From assembly GCA_036873135.1 (NCBI GenBank), contig JAPTYO010000013.1, positions 22,999,901 through 23,063,900 of the forward strand: a DNA stretch of 64,000 bases, read 5' to 3'. Both the position numbers and the translations under genes were made by a program. Below the pieces are notes generated by a model. The model did not search any database, had not been told where the DNA came from, and saw only the letters and a program-made list of their open reading frames with translations. The stretch is from Clarkia xantiana subsp. parviflora (lineage: Eukaryota; Streptophyta; Magnoliopsida; Myrtales; Onagraceae). Each line of letters starts with the position of its first letter. Positions within the stretch are counted from its first letter, which is position 1. Shown piece by piece: positions 10,801 to 20,989 of the stretch.

Positions 10801-11902
10801 CGATGAACCCTGCGTCGAGCAGTTTTCCCACCTCTTCTCTGATTGCCAGTTTCTTGTTGCCCCCGAGGGGACGGAGTTTCTGGGCTATTGCTCTAGTTCC
10901 TGGCTTGATATTGAGCTTATGGGAGATGACATCTGCGCTTATCCCGGGCATATCGCTTGGTGACCAAGCGAATAGCTCTTTGTACTCGTTGAGAAGTGCC
11001 GTGATTTCTATTACTTCATCTTCTGACAAGGATGCCCCAATTTGGACCATCCTATCTGGCTCTTCGATCTTTACTTGTTTTAAGTCTTCTACTGGGGCAG
11101 GTCGGGCACGTCCTTCTCTTGGATCATCATCAATGATGGGCATGTCATCTGGCTTGATGTTATTTTGGATTGCCATGTTGTAACAGTTTCTTGACAACAA
11201 TTGATCCCCTTTGACTTCACCGATTCCGGCTGTGGTTGGGAATTTGATCTTCTGGTGTGCCGTTGATGGCACCATTCCCCACGCATTCATGGTTGCGTAT
11301 CCTAAGATACCGTTGTATGCGTCAAGCTTTTGTACTACCATAAATGGTATTGTGATTTGGAGGCGTGAACTGCCCTCTCCCAGTATGACAGGCAGTGTTA
11401 TTGACCCCAATGGGTAACTTGCATCTTCCATGAATCCAACCAAAGGTGAATTCATTTTGTTGACATCTTTCTTTCTCCCCAAAGCTAAGATGACATCCTT
11501 TGTGATGACATTGGGTGAACTTCCTCCATCCACCAAGATACGCTTGATGTCCATGCCGTCGATTGTCATAGTTATGACCAAGGCGTCATTATGTGGAAAT
11601 GTTATGTGCGATTTGTCTTCCGCAGAAAAGCCAATGGCGTCTTCTAGGATGACGTTTCCTTGTTGACTGCCCGTAGGCTCATGGATCATTAGAAATGCGT
11701 ATATTTCTCTCCCGTATGATGTTTCGCCTCCTGCCCCGAAACCTCCATGTATCACGTTGATGCCTGGAAATTTCGGACCGTGCTGTGCGGAAGGCACACT
11801 GCTTGCTGGCACGTTTGACGTTGTGGATCTCTTAAGACGTCTGAAGCGCTTCCTGACTTTTGACGGATTGGCCTCAGTGAGAGCGTTGTGATCACTCGTC
11901 AT
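7868..11902 (-). CDS. pol: E1 Pol polyprotein: protease, RT, two RNase H domains, integrase
   Basis: A single 1344-residue frame from ATG with no break. Protease: ILVDGGSS near residues 122-129. RT: QTWVANPVLVPKSNGKLRMC near 373-392, MPFGLINAGATYQRM near 461-475 and the catalytic YVDD at 491-494. The first, Gypsy-type RNase H spans about 635-750. A second, archaeal-type RNase H has D782 (YTDGSS), E821 (EAEYEAL), D845 and D894 (EADALSKFA). Integrase: zinc-binding H998, H1005, C1036, C1039, then D1068 (GIDLVG), D1128 (SDNG) and E1164 (GQVEAAN), which gives D-35-E spacing. The frame opens about 45 residues before NVIHGG, the junction that follows Gag in E2 and E5, so Gag is missing. All catalytic residues I can check are present, so the enzymes could be active if expressed. 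Confidence 0.96.
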   Translation of the reverse strand: MTSDHNALTEANPSKVRKRFRRLKRSTTSNVPASSVPSAQHGPKFPGINVIHGGFGAGGETSYGREIYAFLMIHEPTGSQQGNVILEDAIGFSAEDKSHITFPHNDALVITMTIDGMDIKRILVDGGSSPNVITKDVILALGRKKDVNKMNSPLVGFMEDASYPLGSITLPVILGEGSSRLQITIPFMVVQKLDAYNGILGYATMNAWGMVPSTAHQKIKFPTTAGIGEVKGDQLLSRNCYNMAIQNNIKPDDMPIIDDDPREGRARPAPVEDLKQVKIEEPDRMVQIGASLSEDEVIEITALLNEYKELFAWSPSDMPGISADVISHKLNIKPGTRAIAQKLRPLGGNKKLAIREEVGKLLDAGFIEESRYQTWVANPVLVPKSNGKLRMCIDYRDLNNACPKDSYPLPRIDQLVDATAGHELISVMDAYSGYNQIQMFKDDAPHTAFYADSEIYNYTVMPFGLINAGATYQRMVNTIFGDLIGTKMEAYVDDMVVKSTKRRNHVDDLRAIFKRMREYQVRLNPTKCAFGVQSGKILGFMVSQRGIEANPEKVKAIEEMVSPRRHKEVQQLNGRLAALNRFLARIGDKALPFFQVLRANKKFEWTPACEEAFQQLKQHLRTLPALAKPMPGEPLFLYISVSNTAVSSVLVKQKGTTQLPVYYVSKILAKYEINYMPIEKYLYALIIAARKLRPYFHAHEVTVLTDQPLKHILSKPNMSGKLTKWSVELSEFRIHFAPRTAIKGQALADFIAEFTGITADTDPQAGPQQIEEHPEVWQMYTDGSSNVGGSGAGFLLIPPDGSNPLKYALNLTFRATNNEAEYEALITGLRIAKGVGVKHLRVKCDSQLVVNQVKGEYAAKSENMQKYLGQAKDLITSFDTFDINAVPREENQEADALSKFAQGNEQGKETHFVENRILSVIDKFEVLCIDPEPDWRTPILAFLKDHKLPEDKVQAQKVQRQAVNYALIDDELYKKGFSTPYLRCITFLEGQKVLEDLHKGQAACHEGARSLIRKTLSLGYYWPTMKNQATHLVTECESCQLYSRSITAPAAELSPIASSWPFAQWGIDLVGPLPKSKGQTKYIVVAIDYFSKWIEAKALAQTTDAQIMDFIRNHIIARYGVPKVLISDNGPQFKSSRLQTFCERLNINHRFASVRHAQTNGQVEAANKTVLDGLKKRVHALKGGWAEELSSVLWALRTTPKESTGETPFSLVYGTEAVAPIEIAVSSYRTTHFNAQANEVDMRLDLDLAEEKRRNSEHNQARMRLTTARYYNRKVKERQFHVGEMVWRRNEFSHLDQINKMSPKWEGPYKVVSIPYINAYRLEDADGNISTNTFSGGHLKKFHG

Positions 11903-11940
11903 GATTTTGCGGTATGGGAGCTTTTTGTTCGAATCACGTA

Positions 11941-11951
11941 GACGGCGCCAA
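11941..11951 (-). promoter_or_regulatory. E1 primer-binding site
   Basis: TTGGCGCCGTC directly follows the 5' LTR on the minus strand. The same core occurs at this position in E2, E3, E4 and E5. It should pair with the 3' end of a tRNA ending ...GGCGCCA, as I recall tRNA-Asp. Confidence 0.75.
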
Positions 11952-12869
11952 TGTTGCGTCCGGGACGACTAAGGTCACGAGGACGCGTCTGAGGTTGTGC
12001 GGGTGTGACCCTTCCGACGGAGGTTGTGACCCGGCAAGGTGGTGACCCGGCAAGGCTGTGACCCGGCGAGGTTGTGACCCGGCAAGGTTGTGACCCGGCA
12101 AGGCTGTGACCCGGCGAGGTTGTGACCCGGTGATTCTGTGTCTCGAGCGTCGGATCCTGCGCAAAGGACCAATGCTAGCACGGAGAGGGGGGGGGGGGGT
12201 GGTGCTAGCGGAGCCCTCTCCGATGCCTAAGTTACTATAGTGGCAAAAGGGTAATTTCTAGAGAGAGAGAGAATTCTAGAGAGAAGTCAGAGCTCAAAAT
12301 ACCAAAGTTGGGCAAATGAGAGAGTGAGTGAAAATGGGTGGCCAAGGTCTCCTATTTATAGGCTTCCTTGAGACCGGACCCGGTTTTATAGCGGTTTGAC
12401 GACGGTCCAAGAAAACAAGCGGGAACCGTTATCCATATTGGTAATACATGAGCTTGACTTCTCTACACGTAACGGCGATCGCGGACACGGTAATCACGGA
12501 TATGACAATCGCACAATACCCGTGGCGCAACCCGGACCTCGCCGAAATTGGGCAATTCGGCGAGGTCCGGATTGCGCAATCCGGAGGTCCGGATTGCGCA
12601 ATCCGGAGGTCCGGATTGCACAATCCGGAGGTCCGGATTGCTTGCAACCCGGACGTCCGGGTTGCTGCAACCCGGAGGTCCGGATTGCAAATGCAATCCG
12701 GACCTCCGGATTGCACCGCAATCCGGATGTCCGGTCCGGAAATGCGTAAATACGTTTCCGGACCGTTTTTGACCCTTGGGAGACGCTTTTCCGAGACGAG
12801 ATGTAATTTTTGACGTGTTTGCGAGGCCCGAAGCGTAAATACGAACCCGAATTGGACATTTATCCATCA
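11952..12869 (-). repeat. E1 5' LTR (918 bases)
   Basis: Same termini as the 3' LTR. TATA-like CCTATTTATAGG at 12351-12362; CATCGGAGAGGG block on the minus strand near 12214-12226. Longer than its partner through extra GGTCCGGATTGC-type units, a long G run at about 12187-12199 and a GA dinucleotide. Confidence 0.95.
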
Positions 12870-12968
12870 TGGGCCTTCTACCTCCACGCGGCATTGCTCC
12901 GTCAGGCTTTCGCCCATTGCGGAAAATTCCCCACTACTGCCTCCCGTAGGAGTCTGGGTCGTGTCTCA
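12870..12968 (-). pseudogene. Nuclear plastid DNA: 16S rRNA fragment, part 2
   Basis: The minus strand reads as 16S rRNA upstream of part 1: GAGACACG, CCAGACTCCTACGGGAGGCA, GTGGGGAATTTTCCGCAATG and GCGAAAGCCTGACGGAGCAA. TGGGC at 12870-12874 repeats 3297-3301. Removing E1 and one TGGGC joins the two parts into about 212 bases of continuous rRNA. Similarity stops near 12968. Confidence 0.92.
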
Positions 12969-13558
12969 ATACTCGCTCTATTAACTTTACATGAATAGTT
13001 TTAAAGATTTTACGTTGTATGATTGACTGATAAGTTAAAATAATAAAGTTGAAGCTCCTAAAATTCATAAGTCGATAGCTAAGGCTCTAAAACTTTATAT
13101 CAGTTTCACTATGTGCGATCTAATCAAATATTTATAATTCTTTAGATTATAAAGATATTTCTACATGATTAAAAATAAACACTTTAAATAGAGATTTTAT
13201 TTTTTGCCCAATTAAAGAGGGATTAATCAATTATATATACAAAAACAAAGAAATAATTTTTAGAAGTGTTCAATCCAACCAAATTTAATATTCCAAAAAA
13301 AAAAAAAAAAAAAACAGATTTGATAGAAAATATATAAATTTGGCAAAAAAAAAAAGAGAGAAAATATATATTTTAAAAAAATTAACTTAACTACACTTAG
13401 CATCGTCCATTGGCCCGTTTTACTGCGAATTTACTGTTTATTGAGCAAATACTGAAGATTTTGTTCGGTGTAAGACGACCATTTTCTATAGATTGAATAG
13501 GCCTATGTGTAACCTCCTAATTGGGCTCTGTTTTATTGAGCAAAACAGGAGCCCGGTA
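12969..13558. other. AT-rich intergenic DNA
   Basis: Low-complexity sequence with A runs near 13296-13314 and 13347-13357. No coding region recognised. Confidence 0.5.
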
Positions 13559-13566
13559 CCATAGAC

Positions 13567-14438
13567 CAGTGTTATCAGAACCGAACCAGACCGGCGGTCC
13601 GACCGGGTTCGAACCGGAACCGGTGACTCCAACGTTCCGGTTCGAGCAAATCCGGAGGATGTAAGCGAACCCGGTTCGATAGCCGATTTTTAAGCGAACC
13701 GGTCGGTTTTTGGCGAACCGGGCGGTCCAGCTATTCGCCGGTTCTGTATTTAAAAAAAGAAAACATAAATTAAAATAAGACCCAACTCAACCCTAAAGAG
13801 CCGCAACTCAACTAGCTCCAAGTACTCTACTCCTGCTTCTCCAGCATCTACTCCTTCGAGTCCACCAATCCAACACGACTCCTGAGCAGCTCTTGAAACT
13901 CTAATTTTGATCACGAAATTACTTTAATTTGTGAATGAATAGAAGAAGGATACCTTGGGAGAAGGGAAGCGATGCAGTGTAGAAAGCACTGGTAGTGGAG
14001 TCGAGGGCAGCCAGCTCGGACGATCCATACTTAGGAAATTGAGTAACGATTGACGCCGGACTTGTGGTTGTCGACGATGGTGATCACGGTGAATCCTTCC
14101 TCAAGAAGAACCTGATCTGCAGAAGAACCATTATGCTTCTCCTTGAGTTGAGCAAGTTCGACGACCCCTAGCCATTCAAGAAATACCAGAAACAGCGGGG
14201 GTGAGTTTCTTTCCCTGAATTCAAATCAAAAGTTGAAAACCCCACCTAATCAAAACGACTTAGGGTTTCATGGCTCTTCTTGTTTAGTTATTAGGCTGCT
14301 GGACTTATAATTGGGCTGGCTTATAAAGCACAGATCTGTAACGTCATAAACTAAAATCGGTCGGACCGGGTCCGACCGGACAAACTGGAAACCGGACACC
14401 CATCCGGTTCGGTGTCCGGTCCGGTTCCTATAACACTG
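13567..14438. mobile_element. Non-autonomous hAT element
   Basis: 872 bases bounded by inverted ends CAGTGTTAT...GAACCG and flanked by a perfect 8-base target duplication CCATAGAC (13559-13566 and 14439-14446). The 8-base duplication and CAGTG-type ends mark the hAT superfamily. Subterminal regions are rich in CCGGTCCG/CGGACCGG and GAACCGG motifs. No transposase frame is visible, so it would need an enzyme supplied elsewhere. Confidence 0.92.
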
Positions 14439-14446
14439 CCATAGAC

Positions 14447-15104
14447 CCTCTCATATAAATAACCCTAAACCTGAAGGCTGAGGCTGACAATGTTTTAGAG
14501 AACAAATCGTGTTCGAAACGGTAATATGATTAGTATGGTGCAATTTTTGTGTCGTGTTTGTGGTTATTGTAGTTAAGTATCACAATGTGATCACTGATGT
14601 ATTCAGGATTTAGGGGTCAGTGGTTGCAGGATAAATTTTTGAGTTCGGCCAACTTAAACTTGAGTTTATTTTAACTCGATTTCTTAGCAATCAGATTATA
14701 CATGTGTAAAAAAACATTTTTTATCTCCACTAAATTCTGATTGATTCTCTCTCATAATCAAACGGCTGAGAAATCGAGTTGAAATAAACTCGACTGCATT
14801 TTAGCCAGCCCCTAAATTTTTATACGTTCAAAGAAAGTTAATTGGATCAAAGATTATTTTGGTTCGGGCAAAACGAACAATTTCTTTTTATTTACGAATT
14901 TGTTAAACTGGAATTATCCACAAATAATAATGAATTAAAAAACTTTAAATATCAATAATATCTAACAGAAATATAAATATTGAAAGAACATTAATAAAAA
15001 TTACAATTTATCATTACAAAACTACAAGAAAGATTTATCAATAACACATTAGAAGAAGAAATAAGAAGGATAAAGAAAAAAAATTGAAGAAAGAAATTAG
15101 AAAT
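14447..15104. other. AT-rich intergenic DNA
   Basis: No gene seen. A short inverted pair (AACTCGATTTCTTAG near 14671 and CTGAGAAATCGAGTT near 14765) may mark another small, decayed element. Confidence 0.4.
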
Positions 15105-15693
15105 TGTTGGATTACGGGGTTGACTACTACGGAAACATAAACACATGTACATGCCAGTAATCAGAATTACGCAGCAGAATATGTGCACATACCTTAAACA
15201 TTTTCCGTAGTCCCAAGGATCCTGATGAGGGAGTTCTCGATCCACCGAACAGAACCCGTGGAGGCTCTTGTTAAGGAAGCCTACGCGGTATTAGCTCCAC
15301 AGCAAAGCCTCAGATCGATTCTTGGCAGGGACGGATCTCCGAAGTGTTTTGCTCTAAGCAAATTGGCACACCCTTGGTGTAGCAAGTGGTTCGGCCGAAA
15401 CTTGTCTTTAGGGGGGAGCTCAAATCACCACTTAGGATGAATTATGAATTACCCCAAATAAAACCCTAACACCCTTTATTTATAGGAGGAGCAAACTGAA
15501 CAAAAGTCCACTTTGCCCCTAGTAAGTTTCGGCCGGCCTATATGAGTAAGCGAGGGCCAATTTTGGGCATCTCATATCAATTGTGATTTGGGTCAAGCTC
15601 AATTTACCTAATGTGACATTTACCCAATTTCTTAGGTAATGTATACATATTAATGGGCTACCAATTACGGCGTCCAATCACCATATGCTAACA
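15105..15693 (-). repeat. Copia-type LTR, minus orientation
   Basis: On the minus strand it runs from TGTTAGCATATGG to CCCCGTAATCCAACA, the same ends as the LTRs at 15746 and 51381. No methionine-tRNA primer site follows it. A purine-rich AGTGGAAGC precedes it, so it is probably a 3' LTR with about 50 bases of attached internal sequence. No matching 5-base target duplication is seen. Confidence 0.82.
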
Positions 15694-15745
15694 GCTTCCA
15701 CTAGCCGGAATGGGAGGGTGCCTGTTAATGTATTGTTGTCCAAAT

Positions 15746-16345
15746 TGTAAGCATATGGTGTTGGGCGCCGTAAATAGAAGGCCATTATATGTATATGTTC
15801 CCTAAGTGAATTGGGTACATGTCACTTTAGGACACTTGGTCAGACCCAAATCTCAAATGACATGAGAGGCCCAAAATTGGGTCTCCCTATACTAGCATGG
15901 CCGGCCGAATTATAGGTGAGGGTAAAGTGAATTTTTGTCCACTTTACTCCTCCTATATATATGGGAAGTTAAGGGTTTTATTAGGGTTAATCACAATTCC
16001 CTTTAAGTTCTGTTTTGAGAGAAAACCCTTCCCCCAAGAACACCATATTCGGCCGAACCTAGCAATTACCAAGGGTGTGCCAATTTGATTTCGAGCAAGC
16101 ACTCCAGAGATCTGTCACTTGCCAAGAATCGATCAGAGGCTTTGCTGTGAAGAATATACCACGTAGGGCTTCCTTCACAAGAACCCCTACGGGTGCCGAC
16201 CGGAGGATCGTGAACTCCCTCCTACAAAGATCATGGGACTACGGACTACTGTAGAGGTATGTGCGAATCTTCCGCTGCATAATTTCGATTACTTGCATGT
16301 ACCATGGTTTTAGTTTCCGTAGTAATTACTCCCCGTAATCTAACA
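15746..16345 (+). repeat. Copia-type 5' LTR, plus orientation
   Basis: Runs from TGTAAGCATATGGTG to CCCCGTAATCTAACA and is followed at once by a methionine-tRNA-type primer site. It is a diverged homologue of 15105-15693 in the opposite direction, so the two form a long imperfect inverted repeat around a 52-base spacer. Confidence 0.85.
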
Positions 16346-16359
16346 GTAGTATCAGAGTC
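16346..16359 (+). promoter_or_regulatory. Copia primer-binding site
   Basis: AGTATCAGAGTC resembles the usual plant Copia site TGGTATCAGAGC, complementary to initiator methionine tRNA, with a few substitutions. Confidence 0.72.
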
Positions 16360-19300
16360 TATGTTAGGAGTTCATGATTTTGATAAATTGGTGTTCTTGA
16401 TAATTTAAACTTTGAACCGAAAGTTTAAAAAGTGAATTTTAAAATTTTCCAATTTTTATGGTTAAGGAGGTCCGAAATTTTCATGATATTCTTAGGAAAT
16501 TTGATGTTCATGATCTTCAAGAAAAATGTGATATTTATCAAAATCAAACATTGGATTGTAGATCTTATTAAAATTTGATTTTGAAATTTGACCACTTGTT
16601 CCCAGTTATGTGTTTATTTCGGCCAAACCCTAAAATTACAAGGTAAAAAATTTTAATTTCTTAGGCACCAAGTAAAAGAATTTCGGCCGAAATATAATAC
16701 AGTTTACCATGTTTTAATTTTTATTATAGGTAACAATATATCTATAATTGGGAACATTAGGATAGATTCACATTAATATATATAACTATCAATATATCTA
16801 AATATTTAAATAGGTTAAAGATATTATTGATAGATTTTAGTTACCTAAAAGATTGAGAAAATAAATTGTTAATATAAATTTCTCTATTTAAGATATTGAC
16901 AATAAATAATATATATATTTATATGTGTGTCGATTTATATATATATATATATAAATTGTTGATTGATTTAATCTTAAAGATAGAATCTTGGCAATAAATA
17001 TATATATGTTTAATTAGGTCTGAAATATATATATATGTATTAATATTCGAAATTATTTTATATAGTTAATGTTACTTGGTGGCTAAGTTAAATATTTTTG
17101 GACTTTAAAACCCTACATGGGCCATAAGTAAATATTTTGGCCCAACCTTTTATATTTTAATTATTGGGCCGGTCCAATATGTCAAACTGGGACGAATTAA
17201 AACCGAACAGGGTTTTCTCAATTGGTTCGACCTATTTGGGTCAGGTTGGACCGGGGTAACTAAGTGGATCTAACCAAACCAGTTTTGAGTGTTGAACCGA
17301 ACCCTATTTTTATTGGACCGGTTCGGACCGAACCAAATTCTAAATTAAAACCGGACCGAACCGAACTGGATTTTACCGGACCGAACCGAACTGAATTTTT
17401 CGGACCGGACCCGAACCGGATTTCCTGGACCGAACTGGACTGAAATTGACTGAACCGAACCGTATTTTCAAAACCGAATTCAAGTCAATTAAAATAGGGA
17501 GATCAAGTTTTAAAATCCAAATATTTTGAACCTTAATAGGCTTACACAGTGCTCAAGGGTTGATAACCTTTCATGCCTTGTTTCGATTATGGGGATGGAT
17601 CTTAGAGATACATGTTTTTGGGACTGGATTAATTAGTGGGCTGAATTGCAATTGTTTATTATTCGATATATATTTATGCATGATTAGAACTATCGACTTG
17701 ACTGAGTCAAGCTAGCTGGATATTGCATGTTGGGGGCAGAGTCCTGGTTAAATATATGGTATGCGCACTAGGATAGACATGTTGTGATGGTTGATATTGC
17801 CTAGGATTCATGTCTAGAATGATGTGTAATTGAATATAAGCATGAATTACAAATCATCCCCTAATGTTTAAAATATTTTAAAATCGAAAACCAGTGGCCA
17901 AATATGTACGATTGATGTGGAAGTTTCATGTTTGACACGTATGCTAGAATGTTGAGGATGTAGCCGCATTTAATAATTTATTTGGAAGTAGAATTATGTA
18001 TGCAAGCATGAGTTCCTCGGAACATTAGAGGCATGACGCGTAAGCATGAGTGTGGTTTATGTGATGAATGTTACTGGCGTATGATAATTTACGTTGATAG
18101 TAGAATTATATATGCATGAGTTAATTCATCGGAATATTTTTCCAAAATAAAAGGGCCTTGGGAAAGCCATGATCGGGTATGCTTGTTTTAAAATTTCCGT
18201 TCCAGTAATTTGCGATTAAATCTGTTTTAAAAGACTGATCTACTGGATAGAAGACGACGGTAATGTGAACTCTTTCACATCCATCTTCCATTGGTTTACT
18301 GGTGGTCAGTTGGTTCAGATGACTGAGGAATCGTTACTCGTCGCATTCTATCTTAATAGATATTTGATGTATCCAATTATTTCTCAAAATGTTACTGTCT
18401 CCCTGATTTTTGCATAATCATCGATGTGTTAGTATGAATTGGTTGAATTAGTGCGATTCGATATTCCTCGCAATCTTGATGGTATGAATCGTGATGAATA
18501 AAAGGAATACGTGTTGAACTCTCCACTACGATTCCGAAAAGTGGAGAGGAAAACCACGGATGAATATAGTAGTCTGTATGATTTTGACAATGAGACACAA
18601 ATGTAATAATTTGTTTCACCAAGCATGGGAGTAGGTTCTTTGATGATTTGTACGCGTATGTGATGATACATTCAACCTTGGTAAAAGAGGGTTGAAGAAG
18701 ACTTCAATTGCAACCAGGCAATGTTGCAGCTTAGTATCCCTTTGCAACCGCCTCGGTGGAAGTAATGATGCAAAAGCTAAACGTTTCGGTTAAACGTGAT
18801 GGTCTTCTCTCTTTTCATGGATGTTGGCGTAAAACCCGCATCGGATCTTCGGAATGAAAGACCAACATGGAAAAGATGTACATGGTTGTCTGATATTGAC
18901 AGGACTCAATGACCTTGAGCCTAATCAAGTACAGTAACCAAAGCAGTAAAAGGGAAACCTTCTCTGCTCACCATACTGGGTTCGAAAGAAGTCAACCATG
19001 ATCCGCATATTATAGAGAGAACTGGACCATAAAGATCTTATACGATAATCCGGTGGGTTAAACCATGTTGATAAAATGTGTTTCAAGTACGCCTCGTAGG
19101 TCATGTGTATGAAACGGTAAAATGTTTTATACAGATACAGATCATTTGACGTGATTCACTCGTGAATTTACTCAGATGTGATGTTCAACATGGCTTAAAG
19201 TTCTCGACTGTCTATGCGTCAATCATGGATCAAATACGCGAACTTCAGATCAAGAACCCTATCATTGTCATTTATCGTTCGTTTGAGTTACTAAAATTTT

Positions 19301-20989
19301 GGTTATTTCGAGATTCAGATTTATTGAATAAAGTATTTTCCGTTCGATTAGAAATGTGATCTACTTGTCAAAATTAATCGACCCGGTTAAACATGATCGA
19401 TCCGAAACGAAATTTCGGCCAGGTAAAAGTGTTCGAATAAAACGAAACGATTCACGTACTCCGTCTTCTCAGTCGGGACAACTTAACTAAACATACACAT
19501 CGATTGCGTAGCTAGATCGAAAGATTTAGTATTTCTTAATTGTTAGTACTCCATTAAATGAAATAATCAGTAATGATGATCATGTGCGAAACCGATTGGA
19601 TTAAATTAAATTAAATTCAGAAATGAAATGATTCAAGCTAGGATTATAACTACGGTGAATGGCACTACGCGCAAGTGGACATCGATAGACGGAACACATC
19701 GTTTCAAAATACGAATTTAATGATGAAGTGTCTGAATGATGAGGTGCTGAATTTTCGTTTGCATTCCCTTGGAAACAACTTATTGATACCATTTACATCG
19801 GTACGAAGTAGGCTTCGAAGCTACCACGGCCTTGTAAAAGTGTCAGCTGACGCATAGGGTGAAAACCCACGATGCTCAGTTCGGAGATGGGATAAAATCC
19901 CTGAGATAAGTTTTGCAACGAATAAGGATTAAGTCGGTTCAACGATTTTCCTTCCAAACGCCTTGAACGATAAGCCAGGCTAGGCATTCAAATCAATTAA
20001 AACACACTTCAAGAAGCACAGTTCAAAAACATAATGTTTGAGTTACTCTATCAGGTATTCCCTAAGGGATGAAAAAGATTACTCACATGTATGTAAACTG
20101 TGTTCCAATAAAATCGCTAAGACACGCTGCCATAAAATCTAAAAGATGATGATGAGTTAAATCATATCATCTTGCAACATTAAATTGCGCACTAAACACG
20201 CATTTAGGTCAAAAGCATGATACCTACTCTTAGAAAATGACTATTTATAGCTTTTTGAAAATGGTGTCGTGGTCGAACATGAAGACACTACATCACTTGA
20301 GGGCGAATATTCCAAATTCATGGACAGTTTAAATCTATGTAGTCATGATCAAAACGGAGCAGGATATCACTGACAATCAGATCCCACTTAATTCGAGTGG
20401 GAGAGATTTGAACCGGCAACTCAAGTGAATTAAATGGTAAATGATAATGGAAACATTTTCATAATAAATCCAGTGGGAGGAATAAACCCTACCACATGAG
20501 ATCACTGTTGCCGCAGAGACGAATCTAGTTGAACCTGATGGTCATATTGCTGAACCAGGAAAGCCACAACTGCCTCTACTACCCATTGTTTCCAGTGGTA
20601 GTGATCCGACCAAACTTGGTTCCAGATCCTAGTGATCAAGGAATTTATCTCGGAAGTGAAACCCCGAGACCGAGAGGTTGTCAAAGGAAAGTTGATGGTC
20701 AAGGTTCAAGCACTGCTCTTGTTCCCAAAGGAAACGATGCTCCGATAAGAATCATTGTTCCAAGTGGGAGAATTACTCCCAATATAAGTAATGCTACGAT
20801 AAGAAGTATTATTCCGAGTGTGAGAAATGATCAGACTCTAGATGGGATTAACCAAGCCTAGACGAAAGTCAAAGGCATCAAACTTCTACAAGAAGTATCC
20901 CATCGATTAAGGTGAAAACTTCTATCTAACAACTGTTGGCAAGCATTAGAAAGACCTCAAGTGGATAAATGCAAGAAAATAATAAAAGA
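16360..20989 (+). mobile_element. Decayed Copia internal region
   Basis: This stretch between the primer site and the RT remnant should correspond to leader, gag, protease and integrase, but no intact domain can be read. It contains AT-rich runs near 16895-17040 and a block of CCGAACCGAACTGG-like low-complexity sequence at about 17200-17470, perhaps a further hAT-like insertion. A fragment near 20600-20860 resembles the linker before RT. Confidence 0.45.

Larger units (their letters stand above)
3302..12869 (-). mobile_element. E1: Ty3/Gypsy Tat-lineage LTR retrotransposon lacking gag
   Basis: The element is 9568 bases, bounded by LTRs at 3302-4166 and 11952-12869 and a perfect 5-base target duplication TGGGC (3297-3301 and 12870-12874). 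In minus orientation the order is 5' LTR, primer-binding site, Pol ORF (11902-7868), a 3.7 kb tandem-repeat-rich 3' region, polypurine tract and 3' LTR. The 3' repeats and second RNase H are typical of the Tat group (Ogre/Retand/Tat). Only 49 bases separate the 5' LTR from the Pol start, so the Gag region seen in E2, E4 and E5 is absent. LTRs differ mainly in repeat copy number, so insertion is recent. It interrupts a plastid 16S fragment. Confidence 0.95.

Noticed and set aside
8023..11666. Several plus-strand ORFs of 60-150 codons opposite E1 Pol
   Set aside because: Antisense shadows of the Pol frame without domains or splice signals, unlike the antisense genes in the 3' regions of E2 and E4.
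3184..12968. A 16S rRNA gene
   Set aside because: Only about 212 bases, split by a transposon and carrying substitutions; a nuclear plastid insertion, not a working rRNA gene.
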